DNA from: Perkinsus olseni
Taxonomy: Eukaryota > Perkinsozoa > Perkinsida
Direction: 5' to 3'
DNA: 20,003 bases
NCBI GenBank assembly: GCA_013115125.1
Contig: JABANN010000587.1
Location: 1 to 20,003, forward strand
The notes under the pieces were generated by a model. That model did no database searches and had not been told where the DNA came from. It saw nothing but the letters and a program-made list of their open reading frames with translations. Positions 1 through 9,361 of the stretch are shown one piece after another. Numbering within the stretch: position 1 is the first letter of the stretch; the number at the start of each line of letters is the position of its first letter. Position numbers and translations under genes: made by a program.

Positions 1-3000
1 CGCGGGTCCTTCCCCGCTCGGGCCGCTACATTTGTGAGGTACCCCGCATAGAGCGAGGCCTCCGTCCACCGAGTGTCCTTCACTAAGCCCTCTCTCTACC
101 CTATCGACCCACCTATTGAGTAATGGAATAAGCCATGTACTGTCCTTGAGGGCATCACATACTGCAATGGTGAGGTTACAGTCAGAAGCACTACCAGCGC
201 CGGGAGGGACCCGCACGCCATTCTGCCAGTCTCCGTAGTGTCCTTCGCACAGCTCCTTGATGAACCTAATCACCAGCCCATTCCTTCAACCCGTAGACCC
301 TGGTTGACACCTCAGACTGGAGAGTAGTAAGTTCCAGTGATCTCTCTCAGGGACATACTGCCGACTGGATACACCGAGGTCCATGGCACCGGGATAGCAA
401 CCACCCTTCTGGTGGAGTGCATTAGTCTGGGGCTCAGTTCTCAGTACATCTCGAAGATTCTCTAGGAATCTCAGCTTGGTGACAGGAGGCTGCTGCCAGA
501 GTTGAGACTGAGGAGAAGCGAAGTGGTGTCAACAACGAGCCGTAGAGCTGGACCAGCAACAACAGCAAAACGGCACACCCATCCACGGAAATAGAGCAAT
601 TCCCTGCGATGCAGTGGTAGAGATCACCTGTGCCTTCTTGAAGCCTCCCTCCACACAAACCACTGCCAACTTCAATGCGCTTAGCAAGATAGCACGGGAA
701 TGGCTGCCCAAGAGATGAGCGAGCATCCAGCACACTCCAGTACGACGGACGAAGTCATTACGGCGTGCCTGAGTCGATATCGCCGTTGGCGATGTCGACA
801 ACGGTCACCGCGGAGGGGCTGCGATGTTACCTCTACTAGGGGCATGAGGACCTTCAAGTAGAGACGAGTGAACTTGGTCTTGTTGGATTTGATCCATTGG
901 CAGTTCATGAGGCTACTGCAGTCGTCGTCCATAGGCTCATCATCTGCTTGGTCGCTGACCACCGACCGGGCCGACCTACAGCCAAATAGCTCGGGCTCGG
1001 GATCGAACCGAGGACATCTGCCGTCGCAGCACCCTGCTCACCTGGCCGCCGCAGATGTTCTGAACAACACTTTTATGATCTTGTTGAGGCAGTCCCACTC
1101 GTAATGCCCTCCCTCATCACGAAAGATGTTAGTGAGGTTATTGAGTTGTTCCGCTTCCGACTGCCAGCTGATGGCCTCCGTTATCCTCTGAGAACAAGTA
1201 TGAATGCACATGATACCGGTCAAGCGGTCGAGCTGTGAAGGAGCCGACGCGGCGTCGGCGACGCCGACTAAGATTTCCAGATATCAAATCCCAAATATTT
1301 CCATCATCATCATCAAGTCCGATACCACATAGTGGTAACACGCTGGCTCGTCAACCAGGTGACTGACCGGCATGGGTCTCTACGTACCTGTCTATGTGCC
1401 CTCTCATCAGACTGGGCATAGATCTCCTTCTCCGTGGCGCCCAGCTTCCTCAGCAGCCTAGGCCTGCTGCATAGTCGTCTATGCCTCTCCAGTTGGACTA
1501 GAGTATCCGATACCAACGCTTGGTCACAGCGGATGACCTAGAGATCGACAATAATGCTTCCCAGAGCGGTTGAAAAAGTCCAACAGTGACGGAAAGAGGG
1601 CGGATCCAAAGGGCAGTCTCACCCACGGCTGAGCAGTGGGAGGCGAGCTGGAGATGGCCTTCTCGTCATGCGCCCCATCATCCTACCGTGCAATTGTTAA
1701 CCATGGAGCCATGACTTGGATCAACTATGTGTATAAGGCAAGCTGATAGCGCTGTTATGCTAGCTGCATCCTCCATGGTGAGATCTGTACATTCACACAG
1801 CCTTGCTGTCAGCTCCGCCGATGCCTTCTGTACCTCCAGGCCACGCAGGACCGGGACCACCCTGAGGGAGCCATGGATCAGTGGGGAGTCACTGATTATC
1901 AACTAACCACACTCGGAGCTAATACAGATGATGTTTGTAGTAATACGGAAGAAGCGGCGGTATACGTCGTAGTAGGGAGAACAAGAGAGAGTACCGATTG
2001 TGGTAATAACGGTAGAGGACAGTCGCGATGGTAGTGATAACGGTAGAGGACAGTCGCGATGGTAGTGATAACGGTAGAGGACAGTCGCGATGGTAGTAAT
2101 AACGGTAGAGGGCAGTCGCGATGGTAGTGATAACGGTAGAGGACAGTCGCGATGGTAGTAATAACGGTAGAGGACAGTCGCGAAGGCAGTAATAACGGTA
2201 GAGGGCAGTCGCGATGGTAGTAAAAACGGTAGAGGGCGGTATCCAGCGTAGCAATAACAATGAGAACACTCTTGTTGTAGGAGAGGCCGTAGCAAAGACG
2301 ATAGCGGTGAAGACTTACGTCCCTCTTCCAGTGGCATCAATAACCCCACCAGTATGATATAGCGATGTCATGAAGGGTATTATACACTTGAAGACGTAAG
2401 CTCGAGGGGTGGCCAACTCCTTATGTTTCCCCAACCATACACAAGACGACAATACCGTCGATGCACGGCCATCATCCAAGCCTTGATGCGAACCTAGAAA
2501 CAGCAGCAGCAGACAGGCGTTCCTCCATGAATATCAGCGTGCCTGCCCCTCTCACCATTATCCTTGGCAGAGCCGCCCGCATAGAGGGCCTGCTGCCTCT
2601 TGTGCGCCTCTAGACAGCCTGTAATGGTATGAGTAAAGTCAGTCATCAGCTCAGCTATCATATTGCCAGGGACAGTCAGAACCGCTTCTGCTGTATGAAC
2701 CAACCTAACCAGGGCCAGCTCCTGCTGTACCAAGACTCTCAATACTGTCGTTTTCCCCTTTCGACCAGCGAGAGCATCAAGAGCGTGAGTTGGCTACCCT
2801 CTCGAACTCGGCAGCAGAATAGGTCAACGTATGGTACAAATTCCTGCTGTCTTCAGCTCACCTTATAAAATCAAGTAACGCTGCCTTGACGCCCACCCTG
2901 GTGCATGACATCAACAGCCTGACCATATTACCCACCGGCAGGACTCGTCCAAGTAGGGCCGCGACCTGCCATCAGCAGTCATCACCCAGCCGAACAGACC

Positions 3001-6000
3001 AGCAAGCCTCACCCTGCCATCCTTCCTTCTCGTCTCCACAGTGGTTTGAGTGACATCATTAGAGTCCGTGACGACCACTGCCTCGGCGTCATCCGTAGCA
3101 CAGACGCGCAGCAGGTCCAACAGCTCAACGTAGTACCTCGGGTTACCGGTGTTCAGCTGCCCCACAAGGCTTTGCATCACAGCAGAATTACCTGACCACC
3201 AAGTGCGAGCGCTCGATACTACAAATTCCATTGGAATGTCCAACACTCCCCAATCTACAAGGCACCCGGCTTCTCAGCTTGACAGCTGTGGAAATTTCCT
3301 CCACTCGAGAGTATTCAACAGAGAGGGCCTCGTGGTCTCACCCTTGGCGATGGCAACGTAGAGATCCCCCAGCACGTTAGGGACCTCACAAAGACTTCCC
3401 GCTATAGTTAGCCTGATGCCGCTGTCCACTAAGGAGGCGTCCAGACATTCTAAGAGAGTTCTCAAGGCCTGTATCTCCACAGCCATTGGGCGCTGGGACA
3501 GGATACGCAGGGAACAGCTAACGTACTGTTCGTACCTGCCAAGGCCGAGGCCGCTGAGGGCAAGGCGTGAGCAACAACGGAATTTTCCATGTTGCAACGA
3601 TTCGATCTCTTCCTCCCGGTGTGTGGCACCGCCGCTACATCCTATCACAGACGTATCAGCGATTCTAGATCTTAGAGACTAGTGGCTCTATGAGTGCATT
3701 CTCTCTGAAATCTAGAGAGAATGCACTCATTAGTAAACCATACAACCCGCGGCGGCGCGAACGGAAATTGATGACTGGTGAGAATCAGAAAAGAAGCAGC
3801 CTAGAGAATCCTACCATTCTGATGCCAGCTCCTTATTAGCACACAGTAGCTCGATGCACAGTCGATTAGCTCCTCTGATGTCATCCTCAGCATGCCGCAG
3901 GTAAATCGGGAACTCTCTGGCCAATCGCCGTATCACCGTCCTGTAGCTGGTGGCATGGGCAATAGTGGTCAAAGTTGAATAACAGTTCTCCCACACCGCC
4001 ACGCCCAAGTACGGTATTTTCAGCAACTCTAGCAGACGCTCATGGACCCCTAGGGCAACATAGAGGTCGGTAGCCCTGAGAAGCACGCCCTACCGCCATA
4101 GACAACCCCTTCTTCCGTCGACTCACTTCGTCAGTCCTGTATGGTCATCAGGAACAAGGCTAGCTCGAAGCTGTCCCGAGGCCCTCGCTGCCAAGAGCAT
4201 ATCGACCTCTGGCTCATCCAGTATCCTCGCCAATTCCACAGTCCACTTCTGCACACTGTCCAGCAGGTCCATTTGGCCCTCCTCGACATAGTGAACTCTG
4301 AGGAGTGACCTCTTAAGCTCAGTATGTGTGGCATGTAGCCGTAGTAGCATGCTCGCCAGGCTCTCTTCAAGGTTCGAGTCCGTTGTCCTGTGCAGGGCGT
4401 TGAAGCACTTCTCCACAAGATTAAGCCCAGGGTCCAGCAACGCATCCCCAATACCATCTACGCCACGACCAGCCACCACCATCAACACACGCTGATGTAA
4501 CTGCAAGTCCTTTATCGAATGCAGTACATTGAGAGCCTCCACTTTGCATTTCCTCCCACTGATCACCCTCCTCTGCACCTCTTCCTCCGTCCCCGTCACG
4601 AACTGCTCAGTGCTGGCCACATGGATGAGCTCCCTTACGGTACAGAGTCTGTCCTTAGGGTCGTTGTACATGTCGTTTACAGTAACCGCGTGGAGTAGCT
4701 CAAGGGCCGCATGAAGAGCTTCATTCACTTCAGGCTGATAAACACCCCGATGCACGAAAGCTAGGAGAAGGTCGAGGAGCCTTCTCGGACCCTCCGCCGT
4801 CTCCACCTGCATGTTCTCGACGGTTCTATCAACCACCTGCCTCTGCCAAGTGATGCCAATGGTACCGCTAGGGTACTGGTCCAATGCTCTGTCCTTATCC
4901 ACTACATAGGTCGTAGACGCCAGCTCCTTCCGACTCCAGCCCACTTCGCATACATCCACAAACAGCGTTAATATCATCCTGCACAGCCCCACCACGGCGA
5001 TACATGCCATGGGCGCCTCGTACTCGGCCTTGAAGCAGCTGACCATTGCTCGGTCCAACTCCTGCAGCAGGGGCTGCAGCTCCACGTCCAACACCGCCAA
5101 CAGCTGCCTCGATATCTCGGGATTATGCTGGGCAATATCTCCTACTAGAACCTGGGCTTGCAGGAGAGATCTCGCGCCGAGTTCACCTACCACGTTGAGA
5201 AAAAATAAAAGAAATATCAAGATTGCAAGACGGAGTACCTGCTATACTGCTCCTGAGCTTCTCCAAGTATGCTGGAGTGTTGCAAATGCGATCATAGACC
5301 ATCCTCTGCGCCCGCCTGGACTTCCTGCACACACTGCTGATCGCGGTGGCCCCTCTTATCAACAGCGAGTTCTCCTCAGTCGTGAAAGTCACCTCTACAA
5401 GCTTCTCAACCTGACCGAGCCCACGTGGTGAAGAAATCTTTCGCCTGCGCAACAGGATACCTGCGCCTCTGAGATGCTGAAGCACCTCCTGGTACAGACC
5501 CCTGCCACCCCTTCGATGGAGGCAGGCAAGGCCTTCCACAACTTGATGGCTATGGCATTGACAGTGTCAGTGTGAAGCGACGGGATGAGGCACGACAACA
5601 GTCTGAATGACGATGGGGTGGATCATCCACCGTGGATGACAGGGCGACAAGTAGTGTCATCACCTCCCTTTCCTAATACTCGGAGGATGCTTCAATATTG
5701 CACTCAGTGCTCCCATCTCCACCGCTGCTCGGACTAGTAGGCCAATCGGACCCTAGAAGGCACGAGTGGGGACAGCATACGTGAGGCTTTAAGCTCACCC
5801 TAGCCTCCTTCCAAGGTTGCAGTAGATTCCGAAACTGCAGTAGCGCGTCCGAGTCCTCAGTAAAGGTATCCACCCGCCACACAGCTTCCCTTACTGCCCT
5901 TTCCCATATCCTCCCTCGGTCCTTCTTCGTATCAGTCACCCGCTTCGAGCGCAGTTTGCGGATATAGATCGGGCCACAGCGGGCGCCCCAGGACATAGAC

Positions 6001-9000
6001 TCTATCACAACAGCGTTGTCCTGTCGCCCCCTCCTCCGACCCCCCTTCTGATGGTCACCGTCCTCGCCGTCACTTGCCTTCGACCCACTGGCCAAACTGA
6101 GAGTAGTGAGCTGCTTCCGTACAATAGCCCAATTGCACATCTTCTGATGCTTGTCATGGTCGACCTCCCTCGAAGGTGGCAGCCCTTCGAAAACATCATC
6201 ATCCTGCGAGACAGAGTGCTCGAACCTAGCCGCCCTGTTGCTAGCCTCCTCTGTCGCCCGCCTAGCCGATCGTATCCGTTCAAGCTCATCCCAATCACCC
6301 TTCTCTGCCTCCACCACTTTGAACCAAGTCCCAGGGCTCCCCTGGGTATAACAGTCAGTAGCCTCTAGACAGTGGCGGTAGATGCCATAGTCGCCCTCAT
6401 CAACCGATATGTCCACACACAGTAGCTTCCCCGTAGCCACATGCCTGAACTGTGCGTACCGCCCCAGCTCCACTTCCTCACCAAATTTACGGTATCGGCT
6501 CACACAAAGATGATACTTATCGCAGACTTCAACGAACTCCAGTGAGCTCTCGTCACGGATATCAGCAGCACCACTGCCGGGGTTCACCGATGACGTTGAA
6601 TCGTCATCCTCTATGGCCTGGTAGTGCTGCTGCTCCGCTCCGCTGTAGAGACCAAGAGAGTAGCATCGCACGCATACACGAGTGGCTGACACCGGATGCT
6701 GATAGTAGGCGAGACTGACAGCGACAGAGAAAATGACAGCGGAGCGAAGCAGTCGCCGTCGTCCAACCTTGTATCATGGCCGCAAGTGGAGCATGTCGTC
6801 CCAGTCTGTTCCTCAGGCGCTGCTGCTCCCCCTGTTGCTGACTCGTGATAGAAGAATGAGTGTAGGGCATCACAGTACTCCACATCCAGCCTCACTACTC
6901 CCGATAGACTGAGACGGGAGCATACCGTGTCTGCTCTACCGGCTCATCAGCCTCTCGGTCATCAGCCTACCTGCCCCCTGTGTTAGCCCCCGATTCCGTG
7001 TTGGCAGTGGTGACACTGGGCTGCAGTCGAAAAGGTACCGCGAATGTCTTGAGGAAGGTCTTGCCCGTGTGAGGATTATAGTAAGGATCGGTCCATAGGG
7101 ACCTCGACGACAGGATCGAAGAACGATACCTGCATACTGCGTCCGTGCATCCAGAGGTCGGGAGCTAAGGCGTCCCTATTACCACTCACTAACCTGGTAA
7201 AAGCTACCGCTGGCACCATCAAACTCCTCGACGGTAATCTCCTTCTCTCGGCGCCCATTTACCTAGTGAAACCCAGTCCACGCCAGAAGGGCCTCAGTCT
7301 TTCCTCACCTGTCGACTGCTGCGAGAAGCATAGGTCATCCAGGCAGGTTTATTAGCATACGCTTGAGGCTCGAATGCCACACCCATGCCGAAAACCCGCC
7401 CATCCTTCGCCAAGTGGGCCTCAGTGAGATCCTTGAGGCCCGCGTCACTCAACGGTGTACTCTGCTCTGCCAAATGAGCTGCCAAATTCACCGCAGACTG
7501 TGCCAGGGAGTCAGCTAGTTTATCAGCCTCAGCCGCAGTAAGATACGTCGGATGGCGGTGGCTGGTGCTCATCTCCGAGGCTTCCGGCGTCACACGACTG
7601 CTCCTCTCACTCGACTTCATCTCGGCCGCCTACAAAGAGCAGCTAGGGACCATCCAGTAACAGCAGCGGCTGACCTTCAACTGGCTGTCTAGACAGACCA
7701 CACCAGCAAAAGCATTCCTCCAGTAGAAGGGCACGGCATAACCAAGGAAATCACCATCACTACTGTAGCTATTCCAGACCCCTCGACCCTGTCGTTTGGC
7801 CTCAACGTACCTAGTCAAATGAGTCGACCACTAACTGGGACGCTGGTAGTAGTACAGCTCGTTGCGAGTATAATCCGGACCCTGCGGAGGGATCCACTGA
7901 TAGAACTCTGCTTCAGCCACCTCCTGTTCCCTCGACTGTTGAGCCCTTGTCCGATCACCAAGCTTACAATATCTCGGAAGATTCTCGAAGACATAAGGTT
8001 CGAAGCACACTGCCATGTATTTGATACTAGCACTGGACTCGAACTCTTGCAGGAGCAACTGCTCTATGTACTTATCCGTTACCATGCAGGGGTTACTCCT
8101 CTCCAAGGCAGCCACCACACGACGAGGATGCACAGTCTGAGGCACGGACGAGTAAACCTTTGGAGAACTCAAGCCTCGGCAGTTAATACGCAGCTTGAAG
8201 CGTGGGTTGCGCGTACAAGTAGATTCTACTCCATGGCAGACGGACGGGCTGCCGCCAAATAAAACGACAAGTTCTATATCCAAACGTGATCACACTGCCT
8301 TCCGAGGCTGAGGCTCATCATCGCAGCATTGGAATGAGGAGGGAGGATGCGTTAAAGTCCATATCCCTTAGCCGAAGGAAGCGCTCTCTACTACCTGCAT
8401 CTGCATCCACGAAGGGACGAATCGATCCGTCAGCTGCTGGCTTGCTGCCAACTGCTGCGCCGGTGAGATAGGCGGGTCATCGGACACAGCTTCTACCTGC
8501 GGCGAACCTCATGATGGCACTTCCCGACCTCTCCGTATCTTCCATGGGTGAAGCTTGGATACCCTCTCTAGTACCTCCCATTCGCAAACACTCCAGTCAA
8601 TGCCCTTTTGGTCCATCCCCTCAGGCAATGGCCATTCCTCGATCGTGTCAGCCAGCACACTACCGCCTTGCGGGGCGAAGATACTCTCCTCTCCACAAAC
8701 GAAGAAGCGGTCCCCCACCCGCAGTGACTGCCTCTTCCTCGATCCGCCCTGAGCACTACTCCTTGGCAGCCCTGTCTAGCGAGGCAGCCCTCCTACCATT
8801 GGTTCGACCATCTCCTCAAGCGTGAAGGAACCGCAGTCGTTAAAAATAGGAGCCACTGGAAGAACCTTCTTAGGGGGAGCTGCTTCCACTGGGGACACTG
8901 GTACGGTCTCGACAGGCGATCGGTTGCTCACTACGAAGGTTACCTGGTCAACTACCGACCTCAAAGATGCGTCTACGATCTCTGCCGGGGGTACTTGATT

Positions 9001-9159
9001 CTGGACTGATGCCGAATCTGACGCCATGTTATCATCCTCCTCTCTCCCCGAAGAACTGAGTGAGCCATTGGGTGTGGGAGTTGTGGTAGCCGCCGTGAGG
9101 CTCAAGTTTATGTCCTTGCCTTCTACTTTGGGTAAAGTACCGTTGGTAAGGGCTGCCAT
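1..9159 (-). CDS. IP3 receptor/ryanodine receptor-like protein with N-terminal Cache domains (partial, multi-exon)
   Basis: This is a large intron-rich gene that runs off the left edge, so its C-terminus and pore are not seen. The first in-frame ATG is at 9159-9157. Exons I could phase-check are 9159-8797, 8748-8575, 8496-8395, about 8136-7856, 7810-7675, 7629-7309, 7262-7183, 7129-6971, 6908-6768, 6714-5799, 5752-5664, 5186-4127, 4075-3815, 3553-3342, 3254-3013, 2965-2862, one ending at 2319, and one starting at 1861. Further exons lie near 2742-2560, 1540-1387, 1190-1039, 953-844 and 774-622. Order of parts: a Ser/Thr/Pro-rich head, two Cache units, a Cys cluster, a MIR-like segment, a long RIH armadillo region, then an RIH-associated domain. 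The family is known for ligand-gated Ca2+ release channels of the ER. No transmembrane segment is visible here. The start of the fourth exon and the joins around 5509, 2740 and below 620 are uncertain. Two adjacent genes remain possible. Confidence 0.75.
100..780 (-). other. 'EGG' segment and RIH-associated domain of the receptor core
   Basis: Exon 774-622 encodes ALKLAVVCVEGGFKKAQ, matching the family segment (I/A)ALLEGGN-x3-Q that precedes the RIH-associated domain. Further on, about 290-150, the frame gives RFIKELCEGHYGDWQNGVR and then NLTIAVCDAL. These correspond to the RIH-associated signature RFLQLLCENHN...QN-x-LR followed by NLV. This is the strongest evidence for membership of the IP3/ryanodine receptor family. 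In known receptors the pore follows several hundred residues later, which here is outside the window. Confidence 0.75.
951..1039 (-). other. Short intron carrying a tRNA T-arm-like hairpin
   Basis: The intron opens with GTGAGC at 1039 and closes at a CAG near 951; the flanking exons (…RTSAA and SDQADDEP…) join in phase. On the minus strand, 1012-996 reads CTCGG-TTCGATC-CCGAG, a perfect 5-bp stem with a canonical T-loop and a good polymerase III B-box. D-arm-like sequence precedes it, but no matching acceptor stem or anticodon arm can be drawn, so this is not called as a tRNA gene. Confidence 0.35.
1243..1268. repeat. Two overlapping GC-rich palindromes
   Basis: GCCGACGC-G-GCGTCGGC (1243-1259) overlaps GTCGGCG-A-CGCCGAC (1254-1268). 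Each has perfect 7-8 bp arms around a single base, so two alternative hairpins share one arm. They fall in an inferred intron of the receptor gene, just upstream (in gene sense) of the exon ending at 1039. Confidence 0.7.
2001..2243. repeat. 31-bp minisatellite, about eight copies, in an intron
   Basis: The core 'ggtagaggacagtcgcgatg' recurs at 2011, 2042, 2073, 2104, 2135, 2166, 2197 and 2228, an exact 31-bp period with a few substitutions between units. It lies inside the inferred 457-nt intron 2318-1862 of the receptor gene, whose flanking exons join in phase (…GRGT / VVPVLRG…). Because 31 is not a multiple of 3, the minus strand stays open across the array in two frames. This looks like chance composition, not a protein. 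Confidence 0.9.
2862..5752 (-). other. RIH-type armadillo region
   Basis: This is a long run of amphipathic helices rich in Leu, Val and Ala, with typical stretches GALSAILKHPPSIR, LLDLLLAFVHRGVYQPEVNE, KVEALNVLHSIKDLQLHQRV and MVRLLMSCTR. The 1060-nt exon 5186-4127 is the largest exon of the gene and encodes about 353 residues without low-complexity sequence. The composition and the place after MIR agree with RIH domains of IP3/ryanodine receptors, which form the cytosolic solenoid. The exact borders of individual RIH domains cannot be set by eye. Confidence 0.65.
3690..3730. repeat. Perfect inverted repeat (17-bp arms, 7-nt loop)
   Basis: The left arm 3690-3706 (ATGAGTGCATTCTCTCT) and right arm 3714-3730 are exact reverse complements around a 7-nt spacer. 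It lies in the roughly 260-nt intron between receptor exons 4075-3815 and 3553-3342. It could be a small foldback element remnant or an RNA hairpin in the pre-mRNA. No target-site duplication or transposase was seen. Confidence 0.85.
6300..6515 (-). other. MIR-like beta-trefoil segment
   Basis: The segment contains RYAQFRHVATGKLLCVD followed by a CYTQGSPGTWFKV stretch. This matches the family pattern of MIR repeats in IP3 and ryanodine receptors, where an [F/L]RH-x-[A/T]TG-[R/K]-[Y/L]-L core is followed by W/F-rich strands. It lies directly ahead of the RIH armadillo region, as in those receptors. I did not recognise a clear IP3-binding trefoil upstream, although 'LRVGDRFFVC' in exon 8748-8575 is faintly similar to its start. 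Confidence 0.55.
6663..6795 (-). other. Cys-x2-Cys pair cluster bridging an intron
   Basis: Exon 6908-6768 ends with a C-x2-C (CSTC) and exon 6714-5799 begins with a C-V-R-C about 18 residues later. Spliced together they form a CxxC...CxxC arrangement like a small zinc-binding knuckle, just after the second Cache unit and before the MIR-like segment. That the pairs meet across the intron supports joining the two exons. Metal binding is inferred. Confidence 0.4.
6872..8136 (-). other. Two tandem Cache-like sensor units inside the IP3-receptor-like gene
   Basis: Each unit shows the same sequence of landmarks. The first has AVCFEP, then FYQW, a GVW turn, YAVPFYW and GVVCLD. The second has GVAFEP, then FYQ, WTDPYYNPHTG, FAVPF and GVVRLD. 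The aromatic-DPYY, (A/S)VPF and GVV-x2-D series is the hallmark of Cache small-molecule sensing domains, usually extracytoplasmic. The introns inside it are 45-54 nt where measured (7855-7811, 7674-7630, 7308-7263, 7182-7130, 6970-6909), and every join keeps phase. No flanking transmembrane helix is evident, which is odd for Cache. The sequence shows the motifs; ligand binding is inference. Confidence 0.7.
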
Positions 9160-9332
9160 ACAGAGGGTACTACCAAGGACTAGCTCCCGCAACCATTAAA
9201 CGACACTCAACTCGACAGCGACGAAGTCAAGCAGTGGAGACAGAACTTTTTGACAAAAAACGCGCTGATGTCGGCGGAGCGAGGCAGCAGAACGACGCAA
9301 GACCCGCCACCGTTGTCAAATGAAGCGGTGGC
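9160..9332. promoter_or_regulatory. Divergent intergenic promoter region
   Basis: Only 173 bp separate the start of the minus-strand receptor gene from the plus-strand esterase-like gene, so both promoters and 5' leaders must share this space. It includes an A-run near 9255 and no clear TATA box that I would defend. The call rests on gene layout only. Confidence 0.45.
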
Positions 9333-9361
9333 ATGGCAGCCGACTCTGTCGTTCTGAGTAA
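9320..9361 (+). CDS. Overlapping upstream ORF (13 codons)
   Basis: An ATG at 9320 opens a 13-codon frame that ends with TAA at 9359-9361. It overlaps the main start at 9333 in another frame. If the transcript begins upstream, scanning ribosomes would meet this ATG first, which could lower translation of the esterase-like protein. The alternative is a transcription or trans-splice site between 9322 and 9333. Confidence 0.3.
   Translation: MKRWHGSRLCRSE

Noticed and set aside
2001-2243. Regular 31-bp spacing that could suggest a CRISPR array
   Set aside because: The units are directly tandem with no unique spacers, and the window is eukaryotic.
1903-2349. Long minus-strand frames rich in Tyr, Arg, Pro and Ser across the 31-bp repeats
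   Set aside because: They are produced by the minisatellite, which stays open by chance in two frames. Flanking receptor exons join in phase over this stretch as an intron.
7811-7855. In-frame TAG inside the first Cache unit, suggesting a pseudogene or a reassigned stop codon
   Set aside because: A 45-nt GT-AG intron of typical length removes it and restores both phase and the Cache alignment. TAG also ends DHFR-TS here.
7981-8010. Consensus-like donor GTAAGC within the first Cache exon
   Set aside because: Every acceptor within about 60 nt gives a stop or the wrong frame, while the unspliced frame aligns with the second Cache unit.
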